Shown here piece after piece: positions 24,731 through 33,792 of a stretch of 51,923 bases of DNA. Numbering within the stretch: the first letter of the stretch is position 1; every line of letters starts with the position of its first letter. A program made the translations under genes and the position numbers. The notes below the pieces were generated by a model. The model was not told the DNA's origin. It saw only the letters and a program-made list of their open reading frames with translations, and searched no databases. The stretch is from NCBI GenBank assembly GCA_024331045.1, contig JANDJC010000017.1, positions 1 through 51,923 of the forward strand, written 5' to 3'. The stretch comes from Nitrospira sp. (lineage in GTDB: Bacteria; Nitrospirota; Nitrospiria; Nitrospirales; Nitrospiraceae).

Positions 24731-25396
24731 TTAGCTGGCTGAAATCAAGTCTCGTGCAACCTGAAACGCCCTATCCATGTCCGGTAGATGTGTAAGCTCT
24801 GGCGTGATTTGAAGATGACGAATAGTATTGTCCTTATCTACGACCATCACGGCCCTGGTCAAAACGTGCAAGTCCTTGACCAACAGCCCGTGCGCTTTTC
24901 CAAATTCGGCGCCCCGATAGTCGGAAAGGAACGTGACGTTATTGATCTTGGCTTCTTGTGCAAAGCGCTTCTGAGCGAACGGTGTGTCAATGCTGACAGT
25001 GATCAGCTCGATCAGGTTGTCGAGGCCATTGTTTTTTTCGCTGAGATAGTGGGTTTGTTGCTCGCACACCGGCGTATCAAGTGAGGGTACCACGCTGATA
25101 ATCCGGACCTTGCCCGCACCTGGTGTGCGGGTGATGTTGATCAGCGACAAATCGGTTTTGGTCACGTTCGCATCGCGCAATACCTCGCCTGTCTTGATGG
25201 CCGTTCCTGAAAGCGTGAGCGGTTCTCCTTTAAACAGGACTTTGCTGTTTTCTCCAGCCATCGCGGTGCCGCCGGCCACGGCGATGTCCTTGTAGGTAAA
25301 GCCTGACCCACTCGATGCTCCCAAGCCGGTGCAGCCGGCCACGGCGAACACAAGACTCATTGCAGCCCCCTGGATCGCGTACATTGATCTCCTCAT
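24731..25396 (-). CDS. tpx: Thiol peroxidase as a lipoprotein
   Basis: A 221-residue atypical peroxiredoxin of the Tpx family with an N-terminal lipoprotein signal; the lipobox is AVAGC with the lipidated Cys near residue 22. The peroxidatic Cys is in PSLDTPVC near 111, followed by the typical SIDTPFAQKRF helix. In Escherichia coli Tpx the resolving Cys follows RF in that helix; here it is Ala, and no other Cys exists in the mature chain. It should therefore work as a one-Cys enzyme needing an outside thiol. Tpx is normally cytoplasmic or periplasmic and soluble, so a membrane-anchored version is unusual. The ATG at 25396 follows GGAAGGGACC. Confidence 0.88.
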   Translation of the reverse strand: MRRSMYAIQGAAMSLVFAVAGCTGLGASSGSGFTYKDIAVAGGTAMAGENSKVLFKGEPLTLSGTAIKTGEVLRDANVTKTDLSLINITRTPGAGKVRIISVVPSLDTPVCEQQTHYLSEKNNGLDNLIELITVSIDTPFAQKRFAQEAKINNVTFLSDYRGAEFGKAHGLLVKDLHVLTRAVMVVDKDNTIRHLQITPELTHLPDMDRAFQVARDLISAS

Positions 25397-25456
25397 GGTC
25401 CCTTCCTTTCTTCTTATATAAGGAGCCGTTCTCATAACCGGCTCTTTGACCTTCTT

Positions 25457-26413
25457 CTAAGAGGACTGAATATACGCAATAAGCACGTCGTTGACTAGAT
25501 CCGGCCGTTCCCATTGAGGGATATGTCCCGCCAAGGGTATGGAGACAAACTGAGACCCTTCAATGAGATGATGGAGTTCTTGGCCCACCGACAGGGGGAA
25601 GATACGGTCCTCTTCCCCCCAGATGATAAGGGTGGGATGTCGGATGGTACGGAGGCGCACCGCATAGCCTGACTCCCACAGCCCGATCGTCTCTTTCATG
25701 GCGAGCATCGGCTTGATCAGGCCCGGGCGTTGCCGATGACGGTTGGATCGTTCGAGAACGGCGGGAGTAATCAAAGATTGGTCGTAAATCAACTCGCTCA
25801 GCGTGGATCGGACCAGCCGGCTGCCAAAGAGTCGGTTGCCGAGGGAGAGCAGCCATAACGGTGCCTGGGTGTCGAGCGTCCGTTTAACGATAGGGCTGGT
25901 GACGTTCGAGCGAATGTTCGGCGGCAATCCACCGATGAGCACTAGTTTATCCACTCGTTCCGGACGGTCGAGTGCCATGGCTATGGCCAGGCCGGCACCC
26001 ATGGAATTTCCGATCAATGTCGCCCGAGGGATTTCAAGAGCATCCATGAAGTTAGTCAAAAAGTCCACCATCTGGTCCGGTCGATAGTCGATGTCCGGCT
26101 TGTCCGAGAGGCCAAAACCGAGCAAGTCCGGTGTGATGACGCGATAGTGCTGAGCCAGGGGCTGCTGTTGATGCTCCCATTGCCACATGGATCCGCTGAA
26201 GCCATGTAAGAGAATGAGGGGGCGACCCATACCCTTGTCCAAATAGGCGATACGGTAGTCCCGAACGGTGACAACCTGGATGGGAATACGTTCGAAGGCT
26301 TCGAAATGGGGGGGAATTGCCAGAGGGGAGGAGCAGGCGGCGACGGCAAGAAGGGGCCCTAGACTAAACGGGCCCGGGCCAAGGTGCCACCTTCTTAGAA
26401 CAGTCCCTCCCAC
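25457..26413 (-). CDS. Alpha/beta hydrolase, probable lipoprotein
   Basis: A 318-residue alpha/beta-fold hydrolase. The oxyanion motif is LLHGFSGSMWQW near residue 69, the nucleophile elbow is GNSMGAG near 138, the acid is in GEEDRIFP near 269 and the His is in AGHIPQWE near 296. A lipobox-like LLAVAACSS near residue 27 suggests export and anchoring. The sequence resembles the MhpC/BphD-like group but substrates of such enzymes cannot be read from sequence. The stop of the carboxylase subunit gene lies only 3 bp before its coding start, so it is probably translated from the same message. No ribosome site is obvious. Confidence 0.8.
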   Translation of the reverse strand: MGGTVLRRWHLGPGPFSLGPLLAVAACSSPLAIPPHFEAFERIPIQVVTVRDYRIAYLDKGMGRPLILLHGFSGSMWQWEHQQQPLAQHYRVITPDLLGFGLSDKPDIDYRPDQMVDFLTNFMDALEIPRATLIGNSMGAGLAIAMALDRPERVDKLVLIGGLPPNIRSNVTSPIVKRTLDTQAPLWLLSLGNRLFGSRLVRSTLSELIYDQSLITPAVLERSNRHRQRPGLIKPMLAMKETIGLWESGYAVRLRTIRHPTLIIWGEEDRIFPLSVGQELHHLIEGSQFVSIPLAGHIPQWERPDLVNDVLIAYIQSS

Positions 26414-26416
26414 GGC

Positions 26417-28366
26417 TTATTGCAATTGAATGACGGTTTCATCCGGTTTCACGTGTTCTCCTTCCGCCGCCAAGATAGCTGTCACGGTGCCGTCCATGGG
26501 CGCTGGCACGCGGCTTTCCATTTTCATGGCTTCGATGACCAGGAGCGAATCGCCGGCCTTGACGCGATCGTTGACTGACACCAGGATTTTGACGATCCGC
26601 CCTGGCATGGGTGGCGCGACATCTCCCGGTTTGGAAGGTTTGGGACGTTTCGGCCTGGTCGTTTTGTCCGGCTCATGCGCCTCTGGCACACCGGTCAGCA
26701 CCTCCTGGATCGGTTCCAGCGACACCTCTTCCAACCGGTCATTGACACGGATGTAATAGGGTTTGCGGCCGTCCACCTTGCGGCCAGAGCCGGATACCTT
26801 GACGTGATAGGTTTCACCGTGCACCGTGACGTTGAACTCGACCGGCGCCAGGTGCAGTTCATGGGCAACAGCCGGGGCTTTGGGAGAAGTCGTCTCAAGG
26901 GAGGGAGGCGAGAGATCGCCTTTCTTGCGTGCCTCGAAAAATTCACGCGCGATGGCTGGAAAAAGAGCGAAGGAGAGTTGATCTTCGATCGAGGCGTCCG
27001 GCAGCTCTTTTTTGATGGCTTCGAGTTCCGGTTCCAATCGGTCGGCCGGCCTAGTCTTGATCGGTTCTTCATCGCCAATGGCGCGTGCCATCACCTCAGG
27101 GTCAAGCGGACCAGGTGGGCGCCCGTACAGACCGAGGAAGTAATTCTTGGTCTCCGTCGTGATCACTTTGTATCGTTCGCCGGTCAACACATTCAGCGTG
27201 GCCTGGGTACCGATAATTTGGCTGGCCGGTGTGACGAGAGGGGGATAGCCCATTTCTTTTCTCACGCGCGGCACCTCATCGAGGACTTCTTTCATCCGGT
27301 CAAGCGCCTGTTGTTCGGCTAGTTGCGCGGCGAGGTTCGACAACATGCCACCAGGAATCTGCGAGGTGAGGATGGCCGCGTCCACGCCGGTAAAGTCGCT
27401 TTCAAACTGTCGATATTTGCGACGAACCATACGAAAGTGGTCTGCAATGGGCTGCAGGGCGGTAAGATCAAGGCCGGTATCGTAGGGAGTGTGTTGCAAG
27501 GCCGCGACGATGGATTCGGTGGGCGGATGCGACGCGCCACCGGAGAGAGGAGAAATGGCGGTATCCAAAATATCGATACCGGCCAGGACTGCCATCAAGG
27601 CCGACATGCTGCCCATGCCAGCCGTATCGTGGGAATGGAGGTGAATAGGAACGGAGACCGAAGCCTTCAGGCGACTCACGAGGCGATAGGCATCAAACGG
27701 TGTCAAGAGGCCGGCCATGTCCTTGATGCAAAGCGTGTCGGTGCCAAGGTCTTCCAGCCGTTTCGCCAACTCGACAAAGCGGTCGATACTGTGCACAGGA
27801 CTGACGGTGTAGCTGATGGCGACCTCAACATGTTTGCCGCAGGCCCGTACTTCGCGTACTGCCCGCTCAAGATTGCGCACATCGTTGAGCGCGTCAAAAA
27901 TGCGAAAGACATCGATCCCATTGGCTGCAGACCGCTCAATGAACCGCTCCAGGACGTCATCGGCATAATGCCGGTAGCCGACAAGGTTTTGCCCGCGCAA
28001 CAACATCTGCAACTTGGTGTTGGGCATGGCTGCGCGCAAGGCACGGAGCCGTTCCCATGGATCTTCTCTCAAATAGCGCAGACAGGTATCAAACGTGGCG
28101 CCGCCCCACACCTCCATCGACCAGAACCCCACTGCGTCAAGTTTCTGAGCGATCGGCAACATGTCCTCCGTCCTCATACGGGTGGCCAACAGGCACTGAT
28201 GACCATCCCGTAGCGCGACTTCCGTAATCATCAGGCGCTTCCCCGGCGCAGGACGAAGGGCCCATTCCTGCGGTCGTGAAGAAACCGCCTTTGGTCGCCG
28301 GTTGCCAGTGCCAATCGATCGGGGCGATGCCGGTTGTTTTCTTTTGGGAGAGCGAGTGGTCGCCAT
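26417..28366 (-). CDS. pycB: Pyruvate carboxylase subunit B (carboxyltransferase + biotin carrier)
   Basis: From the ATG at 28366 this is 649 residues. The HMGL-like carboxyltransferase domain has EVALRDGHQCLLATRM, EVWGGATFDTCLRYL, LLRGQNLVGYRHY, the carboxy-Lys region LCIKDMAGLL and the metal-binding HLHSHDTAG. A Pro/Lys-rich linker leads to a biotin-carrier domain with the biotinylated Lys in EAMKMES near residue 615. It receives a carboxyl from the biotin carboxylase encoded just upstream and should convert pyruvate to oxaloacetate. This is anaplerotic, and in organisms with a reductive TCA cycle it feeds the cycle. 2-Oxoglutarate carboxylase or oxaloacetate decarboxylase alpha are less likely alternatives; no sodium-pump subunits are nearby. 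The frame is open upstream to a TTG at 28435. Confidence 0.88.
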   Translation of the reverse strand: MATTRSPKRKQPASPRSIGTGNRRPKAVSSRPQEWALRPAPGKRLMITEVALRDGHQCLLATRMRTEDMLPIAQKLDAVGFWSMEVWGGATFDTCLRYLREDPWERLRALRAAMPNTKLQMLLRGQNLVGYRHYADDVLERFIERSAANGIDVFRIFDALNDVRNLERAVREVRACGKHVEVAISYTVSPVHSIDRFVELAKRLEDLGTDTLCIKDMAGLLTPFDAYRLVSRLKASVSVPIHLHSHDTAGMGSMSALMAVLAGIDILDTAISPLSGGASHPPTESIVAALQHTPYDTGLDLTALQPIADHFRMVRRKYRQFESDFTGVDAAILTSQIPGGMLSNLAAQLAEQQALDRMKEVLDEVPRVRKEMGYPPLVTPASQIIGTQATLNVLTGERYKVITTETKNYFLGLYGRPPGPLDPEVMARAIGDEEPIKTRPADRLEPELEAIKKELPDASIEDQLSFALFPAIAREFFEARKKGDLSPPSLETTSPKAPAVAHELHLAPVEFNVTVHGETYHVKVSGSGRKVDGRKPYYIRVNDRLEEVSLEPIQEVLTGVPEAHEPDKTTRPKRPKPSKPGDVAPPMPGRIVKILVSVNDRVKAGDSLLVIEAMKMESRVPAPMDGTVTAILAAEGEHVKPDETVIQLQ

Positions 28367-28412
28367 AACGAGTAAATGAGATGTCCGCGAGAGAAGTCCC
28401 GCTCGCGGTCGT

Positions 28413-29831
28413 TTATAACCCTTCGTAAGCGGCAATGGCTGCAGAAATTGCCAGGACTAAATCCTCCGGTTGCTGATATTCATGGTACGAGAAAAGTTCC
28501 GGGTGGGTTTCCAAATATGAGGTGTCAAACCGTCCAGCGATGAAATCCGGCTCCTGCATGATGGCTTCCATGAAGGGGATGGTCGTTTTTACTCCGCGCA
28601 GAACATATTCTTCAAGCGAACGACGCATACGACTGACGGTTTCTTCCCACGTGCGTCCTCGCACCGTGAGTTTGGCCAAGAGGGCGTCGTAATAAGGCGG
28701 AACCGTGTAATCTTTGTACACGGCCCCGTCGATTCGGACTCCAATCCCTCCTGGGGAGAGGTATGCTGTGATGGTGCCGGTGGAGGGCATGAAATTGTTC
28801 TTGGGATCTTCCGCGTTGATCCGGCATTGAATGGCATGCCCCTGTAGCACGATATCTTTTTGCTGAAGATCAAGGGGGTGGCCCGCTGCGATCGTGATTT
28901 GGTGCCGGACAATGTCGATAGCCGTGATTTGTTCCGTGACCGTGTGTTCCACCTGCAGCCGTGGATTCATCTCAATGAAGTAATAGTGGCCTTCTTGATC
29001 GAGCAAAAATTCCACAGTGCCGGCATTGTCATAGTTCACAGCCCGTGCAATGGCAATGGCCGCTTGCCCCATCTCTTCGCGGAGCGAAGGCGTTAAGACT
29101 AACGACGGCGCGATCTCAATCAACTTTTGATGGCGACGCTGGATTGAGCAGTCTCGCTCGCCAAGGTGGATGATGTGCCCGTAGCGGTCGCCCAGGATCT
29201 GGAACTCGATATGATGAGGGCGCTCAATGTATTTTTCGATGAACACACTGCCGTCGCCGAAAGAGGCTTGGGCTTCGCGCGACGCGGTTTCCATGTTTTC
29301 GCGGAGCTCGTCATCCGATCGAACGACGCGGAGGCCGCGACCGCCCCCTCCGGCGCTGGCTTTGATCATGAGTGGATAGCCGACCTCTCTCGCGAAGGCT
29401 AAGGCCTCTTTCACATCGGTAATCGCTCCGTCTGTGCCGGGGACGATCGGGACACCGGCAGTCCGAGCGATCTCACGTGCCTTGACCTTGCTGCCCATCA
29501 TGGTGATGGCATAGGGGGAGGGGCCGATAAAGGTGATACCGGCATCCCGGCAAAGCTCCGCAAACCCCGCGTTTTCTGAGAGGAAACCGTATCCGGGATG
29601 AATAGCGTCGGCACCGATGCGAACGGCCAAATTCACGATTTGCTGACTGTCCAAGAAGCCCTTGACCGGGCCGGGGCCGACGAGATAGGCCTCATCCGCC
29701 TTCTTGACGTAAATACCCGTTGAATCCGCCTCCGAGTAGATGGCGGCCGTGGCGATGTTGAGCTCCCGACAGGCGCGGATGATGCGCATGGCGATTTCGC
29801 CACGGTTGGCGACCAGAATCTTCTTGAACAT
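28413..29831 (-). CDS. pycA: Biotin carboxylase (pyruvate carboxylase subunit A / AccC-like)
   Basis: A 472-residue ATP-grasp biotin carboxylase. It starts KKILVANRGEIAMRIIRACR, has the ATP-binding loop KASAGGGGRGLRVV near residue 160, HIIHLGERDCSIQRRHQK near 210 and the catalytic MNPRLQVEHTVTE near 288. It carboxylates the biotin on the partner subunit with bicarbonate and ATP. It could also serve acetyl-CoA carboxylase, but its position 46 bp ahead of pycB on the same strand argues for the pyruvate carboxylase. A small stem (CCGCGAG/CTCGCGG, 28385-28408) lies in the gap between the two genes. Confidence 0.88.
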   Translation of the reverse strand: MFKKILVANRGEIAMRIIRACRELNIATAAIYSEADSTGIYVKKADEAYLVGPGPVKGFLDSQQIVNLAVRIGADAIHPGYGFLSENAGFAELCRDAGITFIGPSPYAITMMGSKVKAREIARTAGVPIVPGTDGAITDVKEALAFAREVGYPLMIKASAGGGGRGLRVVRSDDELRENMETASREAQASFGDGSVFIEKYIERPHHIEFQILGDRYGHIIHLGERDCSIQRRHQKLIEIAPSLVLTPSLREEMGQAAIAIARAVNYDNAGTVEFLLDQEGHYYFIEMNPRLQVEHTVTEQITAIDIVRHQITIAAGHPLDLQQKDIVLQGHAIQCRINAEDPKNNFMPSTGTITAYLSPGGIGVRIDGAVYKDYTVPPYYDALLAKLTVRGRTWEETVSRMRRSLEEYVLRGVKTTIPFMEAIMQEPDFIAGRFDTSYLETHPELFSYHEYQQPEDLVLAISAAIAAYEGL

Positions 29832-30092
29832 GGCGTTATCAGCCCGACAGGGGAATGAGGGCGTAAGCTAACATAGGATGAAATCATCTGTCGAGAGAGG
29901 GAACGTCATTGCGTCGGAACCGACCAGGAGAATAGAGGGACGCCGATTCGCCGTTGACATGTTTGCGCGAAAGGTTCAGGCTTCGATCCACGTCGGGCCC
30001 GATCGTACGACAGAAGGGGAGAGCGATTGTCTATTGTTTCCGAGAAAAGAACGTTCTTCGCCGTTCATCAGCGGCGCAATGGGTTGACGGAC

Positions 30093-31088
30093 ATGCAAAC
30101 ATGGCGTTTGCCGATAAGATGGACAGTGACGATTGGAATCTTCGTGCTTCTGGGATTCAACCATGTATCGGCATGGGGAGAAAGCCCGGCGCCGTCGGTT
30201 CATTGGGGCAGCTTGTCCTTCCCCGATCAGTACTCCACGGTGATCACGGGGCTGACCCTCAATCGGTTCACGCCGACGGATGGGAATGGGGCGAGGTATG
30301 ATTCGACCGTCGCGAATACGATCGGCTTTAATCTGATCACGCTCAGTTGGACCCAACATTGGAGTGGAAGCTGGGAAGGCTGGAGCAGCAATTTCACGGC
30401 CGGCATCAGTCCCACGGGCAACCAACCAAGTGAATTCTTCCAGAACAAGGTCGTTCATCAGTTGCGGCACCTGCCCCCGGTGCCCACCGTGGATCCCCGA
30501 AAAGAGACCGACGTGATGATCGATGGCTCTCTGACGCGGTGGTTCACGTTGGGAGAGCCTAAAATTGTGTTTGTCGGGGCAGGATTTTCCGTCGGCACGG
30601 TCTATCAACAGGGGTTTCTGCGAGCCGGGATCAGGCGGTTGCAGATCTCGCCGACGTTCTATCGCGGTGATTGGGGGGAGGTGAGCCTGCGGGCTTCCCT
30701 CTTGGGCCGCATCAGCTATCAGAGCAACGGGTCGGCGCTCCATTCCGTCAGAAACACCGCCGGATTGGTCCAGCCGACCGTGGCATTCGGTCAATACCGC
30801 GTGACGGAAAAGGGAGAAACCGTTCCCGCCTGGGAGATCGAATTCGGGCTGATGTGGGATTCCGGGATTTTTGTCAATCCCGTCGGGGAAAGCCAAAAAC
30901 AGTTCGCGTGGACCTTGGCCCTCTCCACGGGGCCGCTTCGGTTTGAAACCTGGAACGACAGTATGGGCAATATCGTGACGAGAGACTTCGGGCCTACCTA
31001 CGGCGCAAGCTTGACGCTCGATCTTCTGCGGGTGTGGCGCTGGATACAAGAACCGACGGAATCCGCCAGCCTTTCCCCAGCCTCATGA
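30093..31088 (+). CDS. Probable outer-membrane beta-barrel protein, unknown family
   Basis: I do not recognise the family. From the ATG at 30093 it has 331 residues with a signal peptide (basic WRLPIRW, hydrophobic core, likely cleavage after VSAWG). The mature part alternates hydrophobic and polar residues with many aromatic girdle-like positions, for example TLSWTQHWSGSWEGWSSNF, and ends with a strand-like stretch containing YGASLTLDLLRVWRW. That is what an outer-membrane barrel or a lipid-A-deacylase-like protein would look like. A longer frame starts at 30027. It is divergent from the carboxylase operon with about 260 bp between them. Confidence 0.55.
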   Translation: MQTWRLPIRWTVTIGIFVLLGFNHVSAWGESPAPSVHWGSLSFPDQYSTVITGLTLNRFTPTDGNGARYDSTVANTIGFNLITLSWTQHWSGSWEGWSSNFTAGISPTGNQPSEFFQNKVVHQLRHLPPVPTVDPRKETDVMIDGSLTRWFTLGEPKIVFVGAGFSVGTVYQQGFLRAGIRRLQISPTFYRGDWGEVSLRASLLGRISYQSNGSALHSVRNTAGLVQPTVAFGQYRVTEKGETVPAWEIEFGLMWDSGIFVNPVGESQKQFAWTLALSTGPLRFETWNDSMGNIVTRDFGPTYGASLTLDLLRVWRWIQEPTESASLSPAS

Positions 31089-32405
31089 AACTTGTTACAT
31101 AACATGCACCAGAATGCATTTGAGCCGGCGTTGTCCGAGCAGATGCCGATTTCGGTGAGTGCCATGCCGGGTTTTCAGCGGTTCTGCCAGAAAACCTCAT
31201 GCGTGTGAGTCAACGCATCGTCGGGAAAAATATCTCACAAGAAGGACGTGCATCAGCATGGTCCTCTAGAACTTTTAAATGGATGGTCCAACTGCTCCTA
31301 GGCTCTCCTCTGAGCATTCTACCACTGGCGATTGTCCTAGTCCTGCGGCGTTCTGCACCAGCCCGGTGAGCTCTGGCCACGCAACCTCCTCTGTCGCGAG
31401 AAATCCCAGCGACCTTCATACCTCATGCTCAGATAGTACTGCGATGCCTAATTGCGTGATTCGAGCGGGGAAGGATAGCAGCCTACGGAGAAGCTCTAGA
31501 CACGAAAGACACTCCCTTGAGCGGGCAGCAGGCCTGCTGGAATAAGATTCGCAGGAGAGCCGGGACAAAGCCCGATCCAATTCAAGCGCCGGATGACAAT
31601 CGGGGAGGATGTTCGAGTTGTTCAGCGGGTGGAGCTGTTTTCAATGCCTCTTTCAAGCAAGGCGGGAAAACCATATCGGAAGAAATGGATTTCCAGCGCG
31701 ATCAAAGCGGCCGTCTCGTCGGCCTGGAACACCGGTCAGGTCCCCTCCAAGGTGGTGGAGGCGGCAAGAGCGTCATTGAGGCGGCGGGGAAGTACGTCTG
31801 CGCCGTGGCGGAGCAATATGACGTGGGAGTCGCGCTACTCAAAAGGCTGGATCAGCACGTAACCGATGAGTTGGCCCGCGACGAGCGAGAGGAGCTCAGG
31901 TCCGCCGAAATTCGGAATATTCGTTCGTTTTAGGGTCGTCACTTTTCAGGAAACCTTTCACGGTCTGTTGGTGTGGACGGCGGTCTCGTGGGACGAATGT
32001 ACGGCCCGAACAACGTCGTCACAGGGTCCGCATCCAGCTTCACCCCGGTTGACATCCAGATTATCAAAGAACCACCCAACGTATCCTATTTTGATCTGCC
32101 CTACGTGGACAACATCAAATTGGCAGAGGGTAATCGGTTTGCGCTGGTCTTGAAGGGTATCTACAGAGGGTCGGATGAAGATGAAAGCGCGGAGGCTGAT
32201 ATCGAGGCGATCCGGTTTAGGAATGATTTTATGAGCCTGCGAGACCGTCCTCTTTTTGAGGAGATGCTGAAGAAGCTCCAACAGAGCCCTTCGACCAGGT
32301 GAGCCAATCTGCCGAGGGGCGCGGTGACAGTGAGCCGGTCCGAGAGAGAAGGGAAACCGCCTGCGAAGAATACGTGCTGAGGCTGGACTTTTAGACGCGA
32401 ACTCG
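31089..32405 (+). other. Degraded 1.3-kb region
   Basis: No intact gene is recognisable. Short pieces look like former coding sequence, for example a membrane-like stretch MVQLLLGSPLSILPLAIVLV near 31283 that ends at a stop, and a 138-codon open frame at 31517-31933 with no family resemblance. I found no transposase signature. The most gene-like part is the separate candidate at 31973-32302. Confidence 0.4.
31973..32302 (+). CDS. Unrecognised 109-residue reading frame, possible fragment
   Basis: The frame reads smoothly, with a beta-like first half (VDIQIIKEPPNVSYFDLPYV) and an acidic helical end (ADIEAIRFRNDFMSLRDRPL, then FEEMLKKLQQ). This composition is more protein-like than the surrounding frames. 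The ATG has no good ribosome site, and the beginning looks arbitrary, so it may be the 3' part of a broken gene. I know no family for it. Confidence 0.3.
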   Translation: MDGGLVGRMYGPNNVVTGSASSFTPVDIQIIKEPPNVSYFDLPYVDNIKLAEGNRFALVLKGIYRGSDEDESAEADIEAIRFRNDFMSLRDRPLFEEMLKKLQQSPSTR

Positions 32406-32870
32406 TTACTTGGGTTGAACTAAAAAGGCTTTCGACCGGGCGTTGCCTCCTCCCGCCACAATGTCGATGAAGGACATGCCGGCCGGAACGTTGGGCACCG
32501 TGGCCTCAATGGTCGTGTCGTTGATGAAGGTGTAGTCGATCGTCGCCGCGCCGGCGGCGCTGAACGCGACGCCGTGAAAACATTCCTTGGTTCCGAAATT
32601 TTCCCCCTTGATCGTGACTTTCTCGCCCGGTTTGGCTTCGTCCGGCTCTACGGAGAGAATCTTCGGCCGTTTGCTGCGATCGCAGACCGGGTCTTGCTGA
32701 ATGACCCGTTCGTCGGAGCCCTCGATGGACTTCATGTCATACAGCGTAAATCCCGCGCCCTCGACGATGGAGCCTTCTTCGGCATAACTTAATCGGGTCT
32801 GCGGTGGTTGAAAAAGTAGACAAGCGAGGAACGTTGATGCGATGGTCAATGAGCAGAGATGAACACGCAT
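32406..32870 (-). CDS. Secreted IPT/TIG-domain protein
   Basis: A 154-residue protein with a signal peptide (cleavage likely near SYA, residue 30) and one immunoglobulin-like IPT/TIG domain over about residues 69-152. Marks are KILSVEPDEAKPGEKVTIKG, GENFGT, then TTIEATVPNVPAG and a final short strand. A pair of cysteines may form a disulfide. Such domains serve in protein or carbohydrate contacts; no catalytic function is implied. It follows the substrate-binding protein gene by 23 bp and is probably in the same operon. Confidence 0.8.
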   Translation of the reverse strand: MRVHLCSLTIASTFLACLLFQPPQTRLSYAEEGSIVEGAGFTLYDMKSIEGSDERVIQQDPVCDRSKRPKILSVEPDEAKPGEKVTIKGENFGTKECFHGVAFSAAGAATIDYTFINDTTIEATVPNVPAGMSFIDIVAGGGNARSKAFLVQPK

Positions 32871-32893
32871 GGAGACCTCCCGAAGGCCGAATA

Positions 32894-33766
32894 TTATTCA
32901 TGTTTGAGCGCAATGTACTCGCTTCCAATAATTGATTGACCGGCTGCTGACAAGGCAAATGCCAAAAAGGCTTGCACGAGAGAATTGGGGTCCGGCCTGG
33001 ACAACAGGAGTAAAGGCCGACGCAGGCCATAGCGACCGTCCCGCACCGTTGGGGCCTCTGGTTCAACTTTGTCGAGGGGCAACAAGCGAACAGCCACACC
33101 ACTCGAAACGGCTGAAAGACCAGCATTTAACGAGATGTATGCGATAGCCGACTGAGGGGGTAATGTACCTGCTACGGTTTTGATAACTTGATCATCGGAG
33201 CTAATGATCTTAGCAGTAGAAGAGATGTTGTCGGTGATGCCGAGATAGGATTCAAAGGCTGTCCGAATGGGGTGGTCGGAGGGGCGGTCAATCACGAGCA
33301 CCTTCGTCTCTGGCCCTCCGACGTCAGCCCATTCCGTGATCGCTCCGGTAAAGAGAAGGGAGGCCTGCTGACGAGAGAGTTCTTTCGTGAAGTTTGACAG
33401 GTGGACTATGAGGCCGATGCCGTCCCATCCGATTTGCGTGTGGGCAAGATCAGGATGAGGGAGGGACCCAACGGCGAGGTGAGCGCGACCACTTTTTACC
33501 ATGTCGGCAGGGTTTTGTTGATCCCACAGGACATCGACGTAGACCCGCGGATGGGCTTTTTCAAAGGCTCGGGCCAAGCTTTCCATGACGGTTTGTTCCG
33601 GGCCGTTTCCTACCAAGACCAAGTTTCCTGCCAGCTCGTCGGCAAGGACAAGGCTGGTCCCCCATGTCATGAGCCATACAATGGTGCTGATGAATGCCGA
33701 GAGAGTCATCTGCTGCGTAGGGGGTGCTGGGCGGTATCGAATGTGAGGGGTTGGGCGATGTTGCAT
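32894..33766 (-). CDS. PstS-like periplasmic substrate-binding protein
   Basis: A 290-residue protein from ATG 33766, or 271 from ATG 33709, which would place the signal peptide (ending near VLADE) at the very N-terminus. The sequence resembles phosphate-type binding proteins: LVLVGNGPEQTVMESLARAF, a HLAVGSLPHPD stretch, and LSRQQASLLFTGAITEWADV, the counterpart of the PstS GKITNW region. No permease or ATPase gene is adjacent, so it may act in sensing or oxyanion scavenging rather than in a complete ABC transporter. It lies between the FmdB-like and IPT/TIG genes on the same strand. Confidence 0.75.
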   Translation of the reverse strand: MQHRPTPHIRYRPAPPTQQMTLSAFISTIVWLMTWGTSLVLADELAGNLVLVGNGPEQTVMESLARAFEKAHPRVYVDVLWDQQNPADMVKSGRAHLAVGSLPHPDLAHTQIGWDGIGLIVHLSNFTKELSRQQASLLFTGAITEWADVGGPETKVLVIDRPSDHPIRTAFESYLGITDNISSTAKIISSDDQVIKTVAGTLPPQSAIAYISLNAGLSAVSSGVAVRLLPLDKVEPEAPTVRDGRYGLRRPLLLLSRPDPNSLVQAFLAFALSAAGQSIIGSEYIALKHE

Positions 33767-33792
33767 GGGGTTGTGGAGGAATTAAACGATCA

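Noticed and set aside
27323..28213. 296-codon open frame on the plus strand
   Set aside because: Shadow of pycB; no motif and unusual composition.
29976..31049. 357-codon open frame on the minus strand
   Set aside because: Antisense to the signal-peptide protein at 30093-31088. The plus-strand product has a signal peptide and strand periodicity; the minus product is Arg/Pro/His-rich and featureless.
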